Assembly (NCBI GenBank): GCA_963843605.1
Contig: CAWJLA010000008.1
Span: 496,001-560,000, forward strand
Reading direction: 5' to 3'
DNA length: 64,000 nucleotides
Source: FEN-1297 sp963843605
GTDB taxonomy: Bacteria > Bacteroidota > Ignavibacteria > Ignavibacteriales > Ignavibacteriaceae
The notes under the pieces were generated by a model. It saw only the letters and a list, made by a program, of their open reading frames with translations, made no database searches and was not told where the DNA came from. Shown piece by piece: positions 18,277 to 27,252 of the stretch. Position numbers and translations under genes: made by a program. Every line of letters begins with the position of its first letter. Position 1 is the stretch's first letter.

Positions 18277-20328
18277 TTAATATACTTTTATTTCGGTTAG
18301 AGCAACCGGATATTTTTTACGTTCATTTTTAAAAATGACTCTCATTCCTTTGGCGGTAACAGGTTCGAAGTCAACTTCGTTAACCGAATTACCAATAGGT
18401 TTTCCCGGATTCGCGGATATTTCATTTACTTTTTCCCAGCCGTTTTCGTTCCGGTATTCAACGGTGAAATTGTCAGGCGCTTCGTAAATTTTTTGATCGG
18501 CAAAAAAATATAATTTTATCTTTGAAATTTTTTCAGATTTTCCGAAATCCAAGGCATACCAATCGGATGAGGATTTTGAACCGTATGCAGACCATCTGTT
18601 TTTGATTTCCGGAAAATACCAGATACGCCCGTCTATAGCCTGATACAGAGAATCCGGCTCGGAATTAATCGAAGCCGATGGTTTGGGATATCCGTTCTCC
18701 CAAATATTTAATGCCAGATCTTTTTGTTTAACCGGACTGACAACAACCGGAGGACCGACGGTGAGTTCATATTTCGCGTTGACTATTTTTAAAGAAGACT
18801 TTTTGCCGTCAACAAAAACAGTAAGGCCTTTGCCTAAATTATATTTCTTCCCGTCGCTGTCATAAACTACCGATAAACTATGACCGTGATAAAGGACGCC
18901 GTCCAGGCAGAAATACTTAATTGTATTGTCTATTATGGGATTTATGACTAGACGATTCCCTTCGGCGGGCCGTAATCCGCAAAGGCCGGTAATTATTAGA
19001 TCGCAATACGATGAATGATTGTAATGACTGCTCCTATGCAGTCCGACAATCGGCTTGCCCGTATCGGGGTTATAATCTTCCTGAAGATTTAACTGACCGT
19101 CCGGAAGGTAATGCTGGGCGGTGTAAAGTTTTAATATCTTTAAATAATCCGAAGAATTAATAATGTGCTGATTGTAATTATTCAACAGGTTAGCCATCGC
19201 CCTCAATGTCTGCGTTTCCTGAAACGGCCAGCTTGGACCGTTCCACTGGCATTCGGGATGAGTGCCTGCGTACCGGTACTGCCTCATATAATACTGGTAA
19301 GAGGGTTCAACCGTACGCAAACCGTATTGGCCCAGAAATTTTGTTGTGTCCATTAGATTCGACCAGGCGGAGTTAAACTTTGCATTATTATCGGGAAGGT
19401 TATAATCCCAGGGTACGTAACCGGCAAGTTCCCTACCTCTTATAAAGTTCCAGTAATGTACGAACCCGTTGCTAACCTTATACCTGTCAATAAAATGATG
19501 CAGCGAATCGTCCCATAAATCGTTCTCTACTTTTATTTTTATAGATTCGGCTCTTTTAAGATATATCCGGGAAAGAGTTGTATCGCCTTTCATCCGGGCT
19601 ATATGTGAAATTGCGAGGGCATTTGCGTACATATAACTGTTTATAGTAGGCCGGAATGCGTCGCCGCCGGTAAAACCGTCTTTACCTCCCGATGCGTCTA
19701 TTGAGGAAATTGTATATTCGGTGGCATCAAGCAAAGGTTCTATATAATAAAGGCACTTGGATAAGTCATAATGATCGAGCCAAAGGTTGTAAACGTGCTG
19801 CATTACGTCTAATTGACTCTCAACGAATGAGGAATCCGAGTTGACAAGATAATAAGCATATGCTGCATCTGCTATGCCTTCGCTGAAATGGCGGTCGTTG
19901 CCCCCGCCTCTATACATGTAGTTTATATAGCCATTAATATACTTTCTGTCCTTCAGCCAGCGTCCTTCATAAATATGAAAAGCCGTTGCATCATTCAACG
20001 AAGAATACGGCTCTTTATCCCAGCTGACTTTATCGAGGAATTCCGTAATAACAAAACCGGGCTGTCCGACATCTCTGATATGAGCTTTAAAAAGTTTCCA
20101 GCGATAATAATAGACATCCTGAATTTTCTTATCCGAACAATTGAAAAAGGGAATGTTGCTGAGATACCATTGAGCGTTTGAACCGAAATATTCTTCAGCA
20201 AATTTTTCACGGTCAAGAATATTGCTTTTATCTTTCATACCGGAGTTCAGGGAAAGCCCGCACAAAATTATTATTGTTATACCGGATAAAAACAATTTCG
20301 AAATGTTTCTTATTCGAAACCAAGACAT
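18277..20328 (-). CDS. (alpha/alpha)6 glycoside hydrolase, MGH1/GH63-like, with C-terminal F5/8-type sandwich
   Basis: 683 residues with an N-terminal signal/lipoprotein-like region (ISKLFLSGITIIILCGLSLN; the C in ILCGLS could be a lipobox). The body, about residues 40-530, has (alpha/alpha)6-barrel text: YYRWKLFKAHIRD, RGGGNDRHFSEGIADAAYAY, GDAFRPTINSYMYANALAIS and QWNGPSWPFQETQTLRAMAN. This pattern resembles mannosylglycerate-hydrolase-like (MGH1/GH63 clan G) enzymes. The last ~130 residues (INSEPDSLYQAIDGRIWYFP; WYALDFGKSEKISKIKLYFF) resemble an F5/8 type C / CBM32-like sandwich. Activity is unknown to me; GH63-clan enzymes are usually alpha-glycosidases, which is unexpected in a beta-xylan locus. 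It is 22 bases upstream of the Por-tailed GH43 and probably cotranscribed. Confidence 0.72.
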   Translation of the reverse strand: MSWFRIRNISKLFLSGITIIILCGLSLNSGMKDKSNILDREKFAEEYFGSNAQWYLSNIPFFNCSDKKIQDVYYYRWKLFKAHIRDVGQPGFVITEFLDKVSWDKEPYSSLNDATAFHIYEGRWLKDRKYINGYINYMYRGGGNDRHFSEGIADAAYAYYLVNSDSSFVESQLDVMQHVYNLWLDHYDLSKCLYYIEPLLDATEYTISSIDASGGKDGFTGGDAFRPTINSYMYANALAISHIARMKGDTTLSRIYLKRAESIKIKVENDLWDDSLHHFIDRYKVSNGFVHYWNFIRGRELAGYVPWDYNLPDNNAKFNSAWSNLMDTTKFLGQYGLRTVEPSYQYYMRQYRYAGTHPECQWNGPSWPFQETQTLRAMANLLNNYNQHIINSSDYLKILKLYTAQHYLPDGQLNLQEDYNPDTGKPIVGLHRSSHYNHSSYCDLIITGLCGLRPAEGNRLVINPIIDNTIKYFCLDGVLYHGHSLSVVYDSDGKKYNLGKGLTVFVDGKKSSLKIVNAKYELTVGPPVVVSPVKQKDLALNIWENGYPKPSASINSEPDSLYQAIDGRIWYFPEIKNRWSAYGSKSSSDWYALDFGKSEKISKIKLYFFADQKIYEAPDNFTVEYRNENGWEKVNEISANPGKPIGNSVNEVDFEPVTAKGMRVIFKNERKKYPVALTEIKVY

Positions 20329-20365
20329 ATTTTATTACTTATATGATATCGCGGGAATAAAAATT

Positions 20366-20499
20366 AAAGCTGTCTTAAAATCTTCACCTTATCTTTTCAG
20401 ACCTGCCTCCAAAAAGCAAATCAGTTCCAAGATCAATATACCCGGTTTATTTCAAATTCAAATTCCGGGCAGAGCGGTAAAGGCTTATTAAGACAGCTT
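20366..20499. repeat. 12-bp inverted repeat pair bounding 134 bases
   Basis: AAGCTGTCTTAA at 20366-20377 is the exact reverse complement of TTAAGACAGCTT at 20488-20499. The enclosed ~110 bases have no coding signal. Size and layout would suit a small non-autonomous element, but no convincing target duplication is seen. Confidence 0.4.
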
Positions 20500-20511
20500 G
20501 ATAAATTATAA

Positions 20512-20576
20512 TTCCGGTTTTGTTAACTCTGATTAAGTTCGTTCTCTAATTATTTTCTTCGTTAACAAAACCGGAA
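20512..20576 (-). terminator. long-loop hairpin just after the GH10 stop codon
   Basis: Perfect 16-base arms (TTCCGGTTTTGTTAAC at 20512-20527 and its complement at 20561-20576) separated by 33 bases. It begins about 10 bases after the end of the minus-strand GH10 gene, as a 3' processing or termination structure would. There is no clear T-tract after the stem, so classic rho-independent termination is uncertain. Confidence 0.45.
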
Positions 20577-22923
20577 AAGTTCATATTACTTAAGCAGTAT
20601 GAGTTTTTTAGTAGCGATAAAATTACCGGCTTGTATCCGGTAGAAATAAATACCGCTTGCAAGAGTTTCTGCGTTAAAAGTAATTGTATAATGACCGGGA
20701 GACTGAACTTCATTAACCAATGTTTTAACCATTTGACCTAAAATATTGTATACCTGTAATGTTACTTTAGAACTTTTAACAATACTGTATCTGATATTGG
20801 TAGTCGGGTTAAAAGGATTAGGATAATTCTGTGACAGTTCATATCTCGTAGGTACATTAGATGCCGAAGTCTCAACACCTGTTAACGGATTATCCTTAAC
20901 ATACTGGGCCAGCCAGGTCATTGCCGGTCTCCAGGAACCATTGCTGTTTACAAGGTAGCAGGTGGTTTGCCACATTTCACCTTGTTTATATCCCCAAAGG
21001 GTAACGCCTTTCACATAGCGATTTGTCCATATTACCGGGAATATTCTCTTATATAAGGTTAACTGGGTATTATCACTAGGAGTACCGGCATCTCCGACAT
21101 TACCAAGATCCATTTCTGAAATGTAAACAGGAAGACCGGTAGCGCCAAGTTTATTCAGATTTTGTCTAATAATGGCAGTATCGGCGCTTTCAAGCGAGAA
21201 CCTATGAGCCTGTAAACCGATACCGTCGATTAAGCCTCTGTCTTTTAACAGATTAATAATCTGCAGATAGGAATTTGTGGCAGAAGTGCTGTTAATGATA
21301 CCGAAATCATTTATTAGCAATTTTGCGTTAGGCAGATATTTTCTCGCTAACTCGAATGCTTTAATTACCCAATCCCATCCGGTAGATCCGGCACCGCCGA
21401 GAGCTTTTTCGTAATCAGCACGTCCGTTCTGTCCGTCGGGAGGATTATGTCCAGGCAAAGGTTCGTTTACAACATCGATCATATCGATACCGGGATATTT
21501 TTCTCCGACCGACTTGATCCAGTATTCAATATAATTATACTGAGTAGCGGAATCGAGACTGGAGATCCACGAAGGTTGCTGCTGTCCCCAGATCAGGTTA
21601 TGATCTTTGAAGATTATATTATGCTGTTTTGCATAATTGTATAAAGCTGTAAGAGGAGCCCAGTTCCATTTAGTTGTATCTTCGGTAGTTGCTATGGAGC
21701 CCCATTTGCCTTCATTACCGGGGGTCATTTGATTCCAGTAATTGGCATAGTCATTATCGGTCGAAGATTTAACATTACCTAAGAATTTAGCAGCACCCTG
21801 ACCGATCGGAGGTCCGGCATACACTTGAATTTCAGTTTTTGTCGTAGTACCCGGCAAATCATTATCAAGTTTATTTACTGTGAAATATAAATTTGATTTT
21901 CCGAATGCCAGTTTATCAATATCCAGTCCGTCTTCACGTGTACCGATCTGGAAAGTTCTGGTAAGACTATCGATACTTACATGAAAAGTATCGGCAGGGT
22001 ATACTGCGGTATCCTGAGTTAGATTTACCCATTTCCAAATCTGCGCACCGACTGTTCCGGCGCCTGTTACAACCGCGGCTGAATCGCTGAATCCGGCGCT
22101 GGCAAGACCGTTTATGAATACCCAGTCCGTGCCCAGGGTATCGTTCTTGGTACCGAATCCGTGTCCGTAGAAAAAGCTGTCGTCGTTGAATGTGTTAGGT
22201 CCGACTCTAACGCGGGCAAACAAGTTGTACCATCCCGAATCAGGGAAGGTCACTTGGTATGTCGCGACGCGGGACGAATCTCCCGGGACAAAGAGAGTAT
22301 TATTAGCTTTCGCAGTTACATAAGACATATGATTTGCACTATCGACAACTACAGAAAAATTGCTTCCCAATTTTCCTGATTCTGCTTCTACATATATTGG
22401 AGTTTTGCCTGCATTAACATCTGTGATTTGAAGATTATCTATGTAAATTGCAAAACCTGTATCAACCGCATAACCGAAGGATATGGGAGCCCGGATATAC
22501 GATTGATCATCAACTGTAAATTGCATAGTATATTTTTTCCAATTGGTAGTCAGGGTTGCAGGACGAATAGCTTTGTATTCAGCATAAGTAGTATAATGGC
22601 CTACGGTGAAATCTACCTGTTCGCCCGCTTTATCTGCTTTAGCCCAAATTGAATAATTGTAAGTATGTCCGGGCTGAACATGAAGACTGTCTGCTACAGC
22701 TTGAATATCATAAGTATTGGTACCTAAGCCATGTACAGTAACTTTTAATGCACGGTTTCCCTGTTCTACAGTATCGCTTACGATTTCAAAATCTGTTGCA
22801 GGTGTCGCTCCATTTGATAATAACGACCATCCTTTAACAACCGTTGTATCGGCATTTCCGGTATTTGATTCCTCGAAACCGCCGTTAGTTACAACAGGAC
22901 CTGTGTAAGCCGGAGGAGGCGGA

Positions 22924-22933
22924 GGGGGGGGGG
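22924..22933. repeat. G10 homopolymer causing the GH10 frameshift
   Basis: Ten consecutive G on the plus strand (C on the coding strand) inside the Pro-rich linker. The upstream frame continues into CTC CGC and ends at a TAA 42 codon positions or fewer later, while the downstream frame reads a clean run of proline codons followed by AYTGPVVTNGG. Adding one C restores a single frame. Confidence 0.85.
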
Positions 22934-22970
22934 AGGAGTAACTGATTTTGCAACAAGTTGAATATTATCG

Positions 22971-23886
22971 GCAAACCAGGTAGTAGTATCGCCGTTTGCC
23001 GTACCGGCACAATTAATTCCGAGAGCAATATAAATAGTGTCGGCAAGGGCCGTAGTGTTGGTTATATTAATAGAGATATGTTCCCAAGCGGTGGAAGCTG
23101 CACTATTATTACGGTTATACGCACCTAGCGAATCGGCATTAGCATCGAGAAAATGATCCCCTATCGGTGCTTTTTGGTAAGCTTCGGCAACAACAGCCTT
23201 GTAACCTATGTCTCCCTTTTGGAAATAGCCGTCGAATTTAAGTGAATCATAATCTGCCAGAGTTTTTCCGGCGGGCAGAACAAACATAAGAACGGGAGCG
23301 GCACCGTAATTATGAACTACATTCTTAAGAACTTTATTGCCGCTGTTTAAAGGATCTTCGGCAACAGCAGATTGAATGTTAGCCTTTACCCAGGCAACGG
23401 TCATTATAGAATCACCAAGCATATAACTTTCAAAATCCTGACTTGTACCGAAAATAGGACCGCTAGCTGCTGGCTTTGGTACAAGCGTAATGTTGTCGGC
23501 AAACCAGGTAGTAGTGTCGCCGTTTGCCGTACCGGCACAATTAATTCCGAGAGTAATATAAATAGTGTCGGCAAGGGCCGTAGTGTTGGTTATATTAATA
23601 GAGATATGTTCCCAAGCGGTGGAAGCTGCACTATTATTACGGTTATACGCACCTAGCGAATCGGCATTAGCATCGAGAAAATGATCCCCTATCGGTGCTT
23701 TTTGGTAAGCTTCGGCAACAACAGCCTTGTAACCTATGTCTCCCTTTTGGAAATAGCCGTCGAATTTAAGTGAATCATAATCTGCCAGAGTTTTTCCGGC
23801 GGGCAGAACAAACATAAGAACGGGAGCGGCGCCGTAATTGTGAACTACATTCTTAAGAACTTTATTGCCGCTGTTTAACGGATCAT
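22971..23886. repeat. tandem duplication, period 528 bases, near-identical
   Basis: Bases 22971-23358 reappear at 23499-23886 with only a handful of substitutions. The period of 528 bases equals exactly 176 codons, so the frame is kept and one binding-type module is duplicated within the GH10 protein. Near-identity at synonymous sites implies a recent duplication or ongoing gene conversion. Confidence 0.88.
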
Positions 23887-24061
23887 CTGCAACAACAGAT
23901 TGTATATCTGCCGGTGCCCAGCTAACGGTGGAAATTTGATCCCCAATGGTATTACTTTCAAAATTCAAAGATAAGATACTCTGTGCTTGAAGAGTACCGG
24001 CACCCATGAATATTAAAGCCATTGAGAAATATTTTAACAAGGATAAAAACTTTCTCATCAT

Positions 24062-24804
24062 TCCTCCTGGAATTGTTTTAAAAAATAAAGGAAATTAAAA
24101 TAATTATTAAGTAAGATTAGTTCGTTTCAAAATAACGGTAACTTAATTTCCTTAAGAAATATCCATAATACCTCCGTTTTACTGCAAAAAAGAATTTTTT
24201 AATAAACAATTTTCTCCCCTATTGATTTCAATTTTTATTGGTTGATTTTCTTACCTAGAATGATGAATATAATTTAACAGCTGATTTTATAACAACGTGA
24301 ATTATTAGTGCATAATCTAATTTATTTTTTCGCGGGAGCGCGGATAAATATTTAGGATGATTTATCGCCATAATATTTTTATATCGGTAAGACATATTTT
24401 AAACCGTTTCAATATTGAAAAAAAGTTGTCAAAAGGCAAGGGAAAAATCATGTAATTTTTAATAAAAACCGTATTTGTCCAAAATATTCTTCAGGTTTAA
24501 AGCAAATGGTTGAGGTTTCTATGTTGGATAAGGAAATAAGGTTATTATTTGGAACTTAGGTTTGTGTTACTAAGGTCAGAAAAATATATAAGGTTTTTAG
24601 AAAGAATATTTATTCAATATCAATACAAAATAATCTAGTACCTAAAGAAACATTATAAAATTTATCAACCTTAGTTACATACAAAGACTAAAGATACAAG
24701 AACCTCATTCCAAGACATATAGTTAAAGGTGTTTTGGAAAGAAATTCAGCAGAACCGCAATATTTTTTAAATAAATTTAAACTCCGGAGAGATATAAGTT
24801 TAAT
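24062..24804. other. intergenic region upstream of the GH10 gene and after GH43
   Basis: 743 bases, strongly AT-rich, no coding signal. It contains a LacI-type operator at 24399-24412 and an imperfect inverted repeat (GTGTTACTAAGGT around 24564-24576 against ACCTTAGTTACAT around 24668-24680). The latter could be a weak terminator structure for neither gene in particular. No T-tract terminator was found behind the GH43 stop. Confidence 0.5.
24399..24412. promoter_or_regulatory. LacI-type operator (TTAAACCGTTTCAA)
   Basis: Reverse strand reads TTGAAACGGTTTAA, matching the sites in front of lacI (14311) and the GH3 operon (13051). It lies about 340 bases upstream of the GH10 start and would place that xylanase under the same regulator. 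Confidence 0.6.
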
Positions 24805-26769
24805 CTATTTGCCTCCGGTAAAGTAAAATGATTTCAGCGTTAACAATTTTTCACCCGGTGATCCGGTGAATACAAGATAAACATCATGATGGCCCGAAAC
24901 TTTTGAATTCAGTTTTGCCGAAAAAGTTTTAAATGTTTCCCAGGATCCCGTACCTGTAATTTTGCAGGCCGCAATTTCATTTTCGGATCTTACCGCGTCT
25001 TTATAAACTTTAACGGTACCTCCGTTTGTTCCGCTTGAAGCAGTTAGTTTGATAGTATCCGCATTTCTTTCGTATCCGTCATTTCCGAATTCAACACCCG
25101 CATACATGGCCCAGCTATTGTCCGTTATATTTTCCAGCACCGCATTTTCATTTTTACCGGCTTGATCCGGTGTTATAGATTGATTTGCAGGACATTCCGC
25201 TAAAATAGGAGTGAATGCGTCACGGTATATATAAAGATCAAAGTAAGCCGGGCTGTTCTGAACAAACAGGCCCTGACGGTTTCCCGTCCATGAATTCCAG
25301 TTGGGCTGCAGGCCGTCCATCTCCGCAACTTTAACGCTCCCTACCTTTATCCAATCCAAACCGTCAAAGCTCCGGTAGCCGGTTAATTCATGATTCACGC
25401 GAACCAGTTTAAGCCAGACCGGGCTGCCTGCTTTAACTTGACTTACATATTTATCATCCTTAAAAGATAATTCTACTACGTTCCCCTCTATGCTGTCGGC
25501 AGTAACGAATAATTTTGCGTGCAGAGTTTCCAGACCGTTGAATATCCAGAGACCTGCCTGATCGGCGCCGGAATGGGGCGTAAAATCCACACGCGTAATC
25601 AGAGAATAATTATGTTCGCCGTCGTTTTTAATTACCGTATTGGGTTTATTCTTTGGGGACAGCCATAACCAGCCGGAACGTTTAGTGAGCGAATATGAAT
25701 CTGCCGGAGTATAGCCCAGAAACGACCACTCAGGATTTAACTCTGAGGAATTAAAGAAATCGGTATGAGGTACCATCCAGGGAATTTTGCTGCTTGGTAA
25801 GTCGGGAGCAGGCTTCGGTGCATTCACCGGGTAATCGGCAACCGGCATATCACCGGAGTTATAATGAACCTGGTTCAATAGACCTTGCCTTCCCTGGCCG
25901 TACCATTCATTGTTGTTTCCGTTACGCCATAAAGGATGCACAACCCAGCTTGTACCGTCGCTTATTTTTACCGCCGCCGAACTATGATTCGGATTATTAA
26001 ACATCGCACCGGCTTTCTGAGGATCGTTTAGGTTGAAAAACGGAACCGGTTTACTCCAGGCTGATTTATCACCGGTTAGGGTTTTGCTTCTCATAATAAA
26101 TTGTCCGCCTGCAACATCCCTAGCAAAAGAATAATAGTAATAACCGTCATGTTTCCACATTACCGGACCTTCGGCCCAGCTGTAAGGGAAATCGGGAGGA
26201 GGATTAAGCCAGGTTAAATTTAAGACAGCACCTTCGGGCTGACCGTCGTTTCCTAATTGAACAATCCAGTTATTCTCTTTACCGTTCTTAACAACCAGGT
26301 ACCATTTCCCGTTGTCGTCAATAAAAATGGAATTATCATATCCTAATCCCGGAACCGGTGAAGGTGTTTTTAATAATGTAGGAGAACTCCAGGGTCCTTT
26401 AACATTTCCGGCGGTTACGAAATACATTAGATTATTATGAGAGAAAAAATCCCACCATTTATTATTATAATAAACTACCTGTCCGCCCCAGCATCCGCCT
26501 GCCGGCTTATCGCCGTATTCAGCCCAGGCGGCGCTTACCGGCTGTGCCACCGCTTCCCAATGGATCAGATCGGTGGAATGATATATAACCGGAGTTGGAT
26601 TGAATGAAGAACCGGTTGTGTAAAAATCGTTTCCGATCTTGGTTAACGTGCAGTCGGGATGATCGCCCGGAATAACCGGATTCATAAATGTTTGTAAAGA
26701 AACTGATTGTGCGGGAACCATTAATTTAAATAACAAAAAAAACAAAATTAACGGTTTGAAAAATTTCAT
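24805..26769 (-). CDS. GH43 arabinoxylan-active glycosidase with C2 sandwich and CBM6-like module, no Por tail
   Basis: 654 residues, strongly similar along its whole length to the GH43 at 15984-18254. It shows the same signal region (LMVPAQSVS), GH43 motifs NPVIPGDHPDCTLTKIGNDF (Asp39), GLGYDNSIFIDDNG (Asp145) and YSWAEGPVMW (Glu200), a beta-sandwich (LNPEWSFLGYTPADSYSLTK) and a CBM6-like module ending SGHHDVYLVFTGSPGEKLLTLK. It ends at FYFTGGK, exactly where its paralogue continues into the Por sorting tail. The pair may therefore act in different compartments: this one periplasmic, the other surface or secreted. Substrate is probably xylose or arabinose linkages of arabinoxylan. It has its own upstream gap of about 480 bases, so it is likely transcribed separately from the CE15 gene. 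Confidence 0.9.
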   Translation of the reverse strand: MKFFKPLILFFLLFKLMVPAQSVSLQTFMNPVIPGDHPDCTLTKIGNDFYTTGSSFNPTPVIYHSTDLIHWEAVAQPVSAAWAEYGDKPAGGCWGGQVVYYNNKWWDFFSHNNLMYFVTAGNVKGPWSSPTLLKTPSPVPGLGYDNSIFIDDNGKWYLVVKNGKENNWIVQLGNDGQPEGAVLNLTWLNPPPDFPYSWAEGPVMWKHDGYYYYSFARDVAGGQFIMRSKTLTGDKSAWSKPVPFFNLNDPQKAGAMFNNPNHSSAAVKISDGTSWVVHPLWRNGNNNEWYGQGRQGLLNQVHYNSGDMPVADYPVNAPKPAPDLPSSKIPWMVPHTDFFNSSELNPEWSFLGYTPADSYSLTKRSGWLWLSPKNKPNTVIKNDGEHNYSLITRVDFTPHSGADQAGLWIFNGLETLHAKLFVTADSIEGNVVELSFKDDKYVSQVKAGSPVWLKLVRVNHELTGYRSFDGLDWIKVGSVKVAEMDGLQPNWNSWTGNRQGLFVQNSPAYFDLYIYRDAFTPILAECPANQSITPDQAGKNENAVLENITDNSWAMYAGVEFGNDGYERNADTIKLTASSGTNGGTVKVYKDAVRSENEIAACKITGTGSWETFKTFSAKLNSKVSGHHDVYLVFTGSPGEKLLTLKSFYFTGGK

Positions 26770-26893
26770 TTTATTATTCCTTTAAGCTTTTAAGGTAACT
26801 AAATACTATTGCATTTGTTAGAAGCGAATATTTTTAGTATCCGAATTGTTACAATTAACTAAAGTTGACCGCCTAAATATTTTTGGTGTGAAA

Positions 26894-26929
26894 AACCGTT
26901 GGACCTGCCTACCGGTAGGTAGAACGGTT
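26894..26929. repeat. nested palindrome with CTACCGGTAG core
   Basis: Outer arms AACCGTT/AACGGTT enclose the palindromic core CTGCCTACCGGTAGGTAG. Similar cores occur at 49172-49190 and 60227-60243, so this is probably a small dispersed hairpin repeat. Confidence 0.5.
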
Positions 26930-26947
26930 ACAAAAAACTTTTTTTCC

Positions 26948-26987
26948 TTTTCATTAACCCGCGAATTAATTCGCGGGTTAATGAAAA
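26948..26987. terminator. 40-base palindrome, probable bidirectional terminator
   Basis: Arms CATTAACCCGCGAATT and its exact complement abut with no spacer, extended by TTTT on the left and AAAA on the right. The T-rich left flank and A-rich right flank put a U-run after the stem in either direction. A free-standing terminator is the simplest reading. Confidence 0.6.
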
Positions 26988-27165
26988 AAATATAAATATT
27001 TCTAACTGTTTTAATGATATATAAAAACAAGCGATCAACTTGAGTAATTAAGTTAAAAACAATACGGATAAAAAGACAGCCTTTTTTAACCATGAATTAA
27101 CCGGATATTGCCGGTTAAAATCACTTTTCCGTTTTTATTTATAATACAGCCAATAATCATGAAAG

Positions 27166-27202
27166 CATTTAAAATTAAAGAGCCCCCGGAAAACGGGGGC
27201 TC
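27166..27202 (-). terminator. rho-independent terminator after the CE15-FN3-Por gene
   Basis: Stem GAGCCCCCG with its complement CGGGGGCTC around a five-base loop at 27180-27202, followed on the minus strand by TTTAATTTTAAA. It lies about 50 bases after the stop codon at 27253. Confidence 0.8.
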
Positions 27203-27252
27203 ATGAAGTATATTTTATTACTTCTTAATTAAATGAGAAATAATATTCGCGG

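Larger units (their letters stand above)
20586..24061 (-). pseudogene. multidomain GH10 xylanase, reading frame split at a C10 tract
   Basis: Two frames, 24061-22889 and the frame ending at 20586, join into one protein of about 1158 residues if the tract G10 (C10 on the coding strand, 22924-22933) had 11 or 8 bases. Order: strong Shine-Dalgarno (AGGAGG) and signal peptide; two almost identical 176-residue binding-type modules (SLKFDGYFQKGDIGYKAVVA twice); a Pro-rich linker containing the tract; a CBM4/9-like (CBM22-type) module starting VVTNGGFEESN; a second sandwich (YVEAESGKLGSNFSV); a GH10 barrel with DMIDVVNEPLPG (acid Glu, codon 21462-21464) and VYISEMDLG (nucleophile, 21114-21116); and a Por tail (YELSQNYPNPFNPTTNIRYS). 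As read, translation stops in the linker and no catalytic domain is made. The break may be a sequencing error, a mutation or phase variation. LacI-type operator at 24399. Confidence 0.85.
26770..27252. other. intergenic region with several hairpins
   Basis: 483 bases between GH43 and CE15, both on minus. It holds a terminator behind CE15 (27180-27202), a 40-base near-perfect palindrome (26948-26987) and a nested hairpin (26894-26929). A 91-codon open frame on minus spans these hairpins and looks non-coding. Confidence 0.6.

Noticed and set aside
24561..24685. Imperfect inverted repeat GTGTTACTAAGGT / ACCTTAGTTACAT as an insertion element
   Set aside because: Arms are imperfect, the interior is AT-rich filler, and no duplication of flanking bases was seen.
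26818..27093. 91-codon minus-strand open frame between GH43 and CE15
   Set aside because: It reads through two strong palindromes and low-complexity AT tracts, and has no plausible ribosome site or family.
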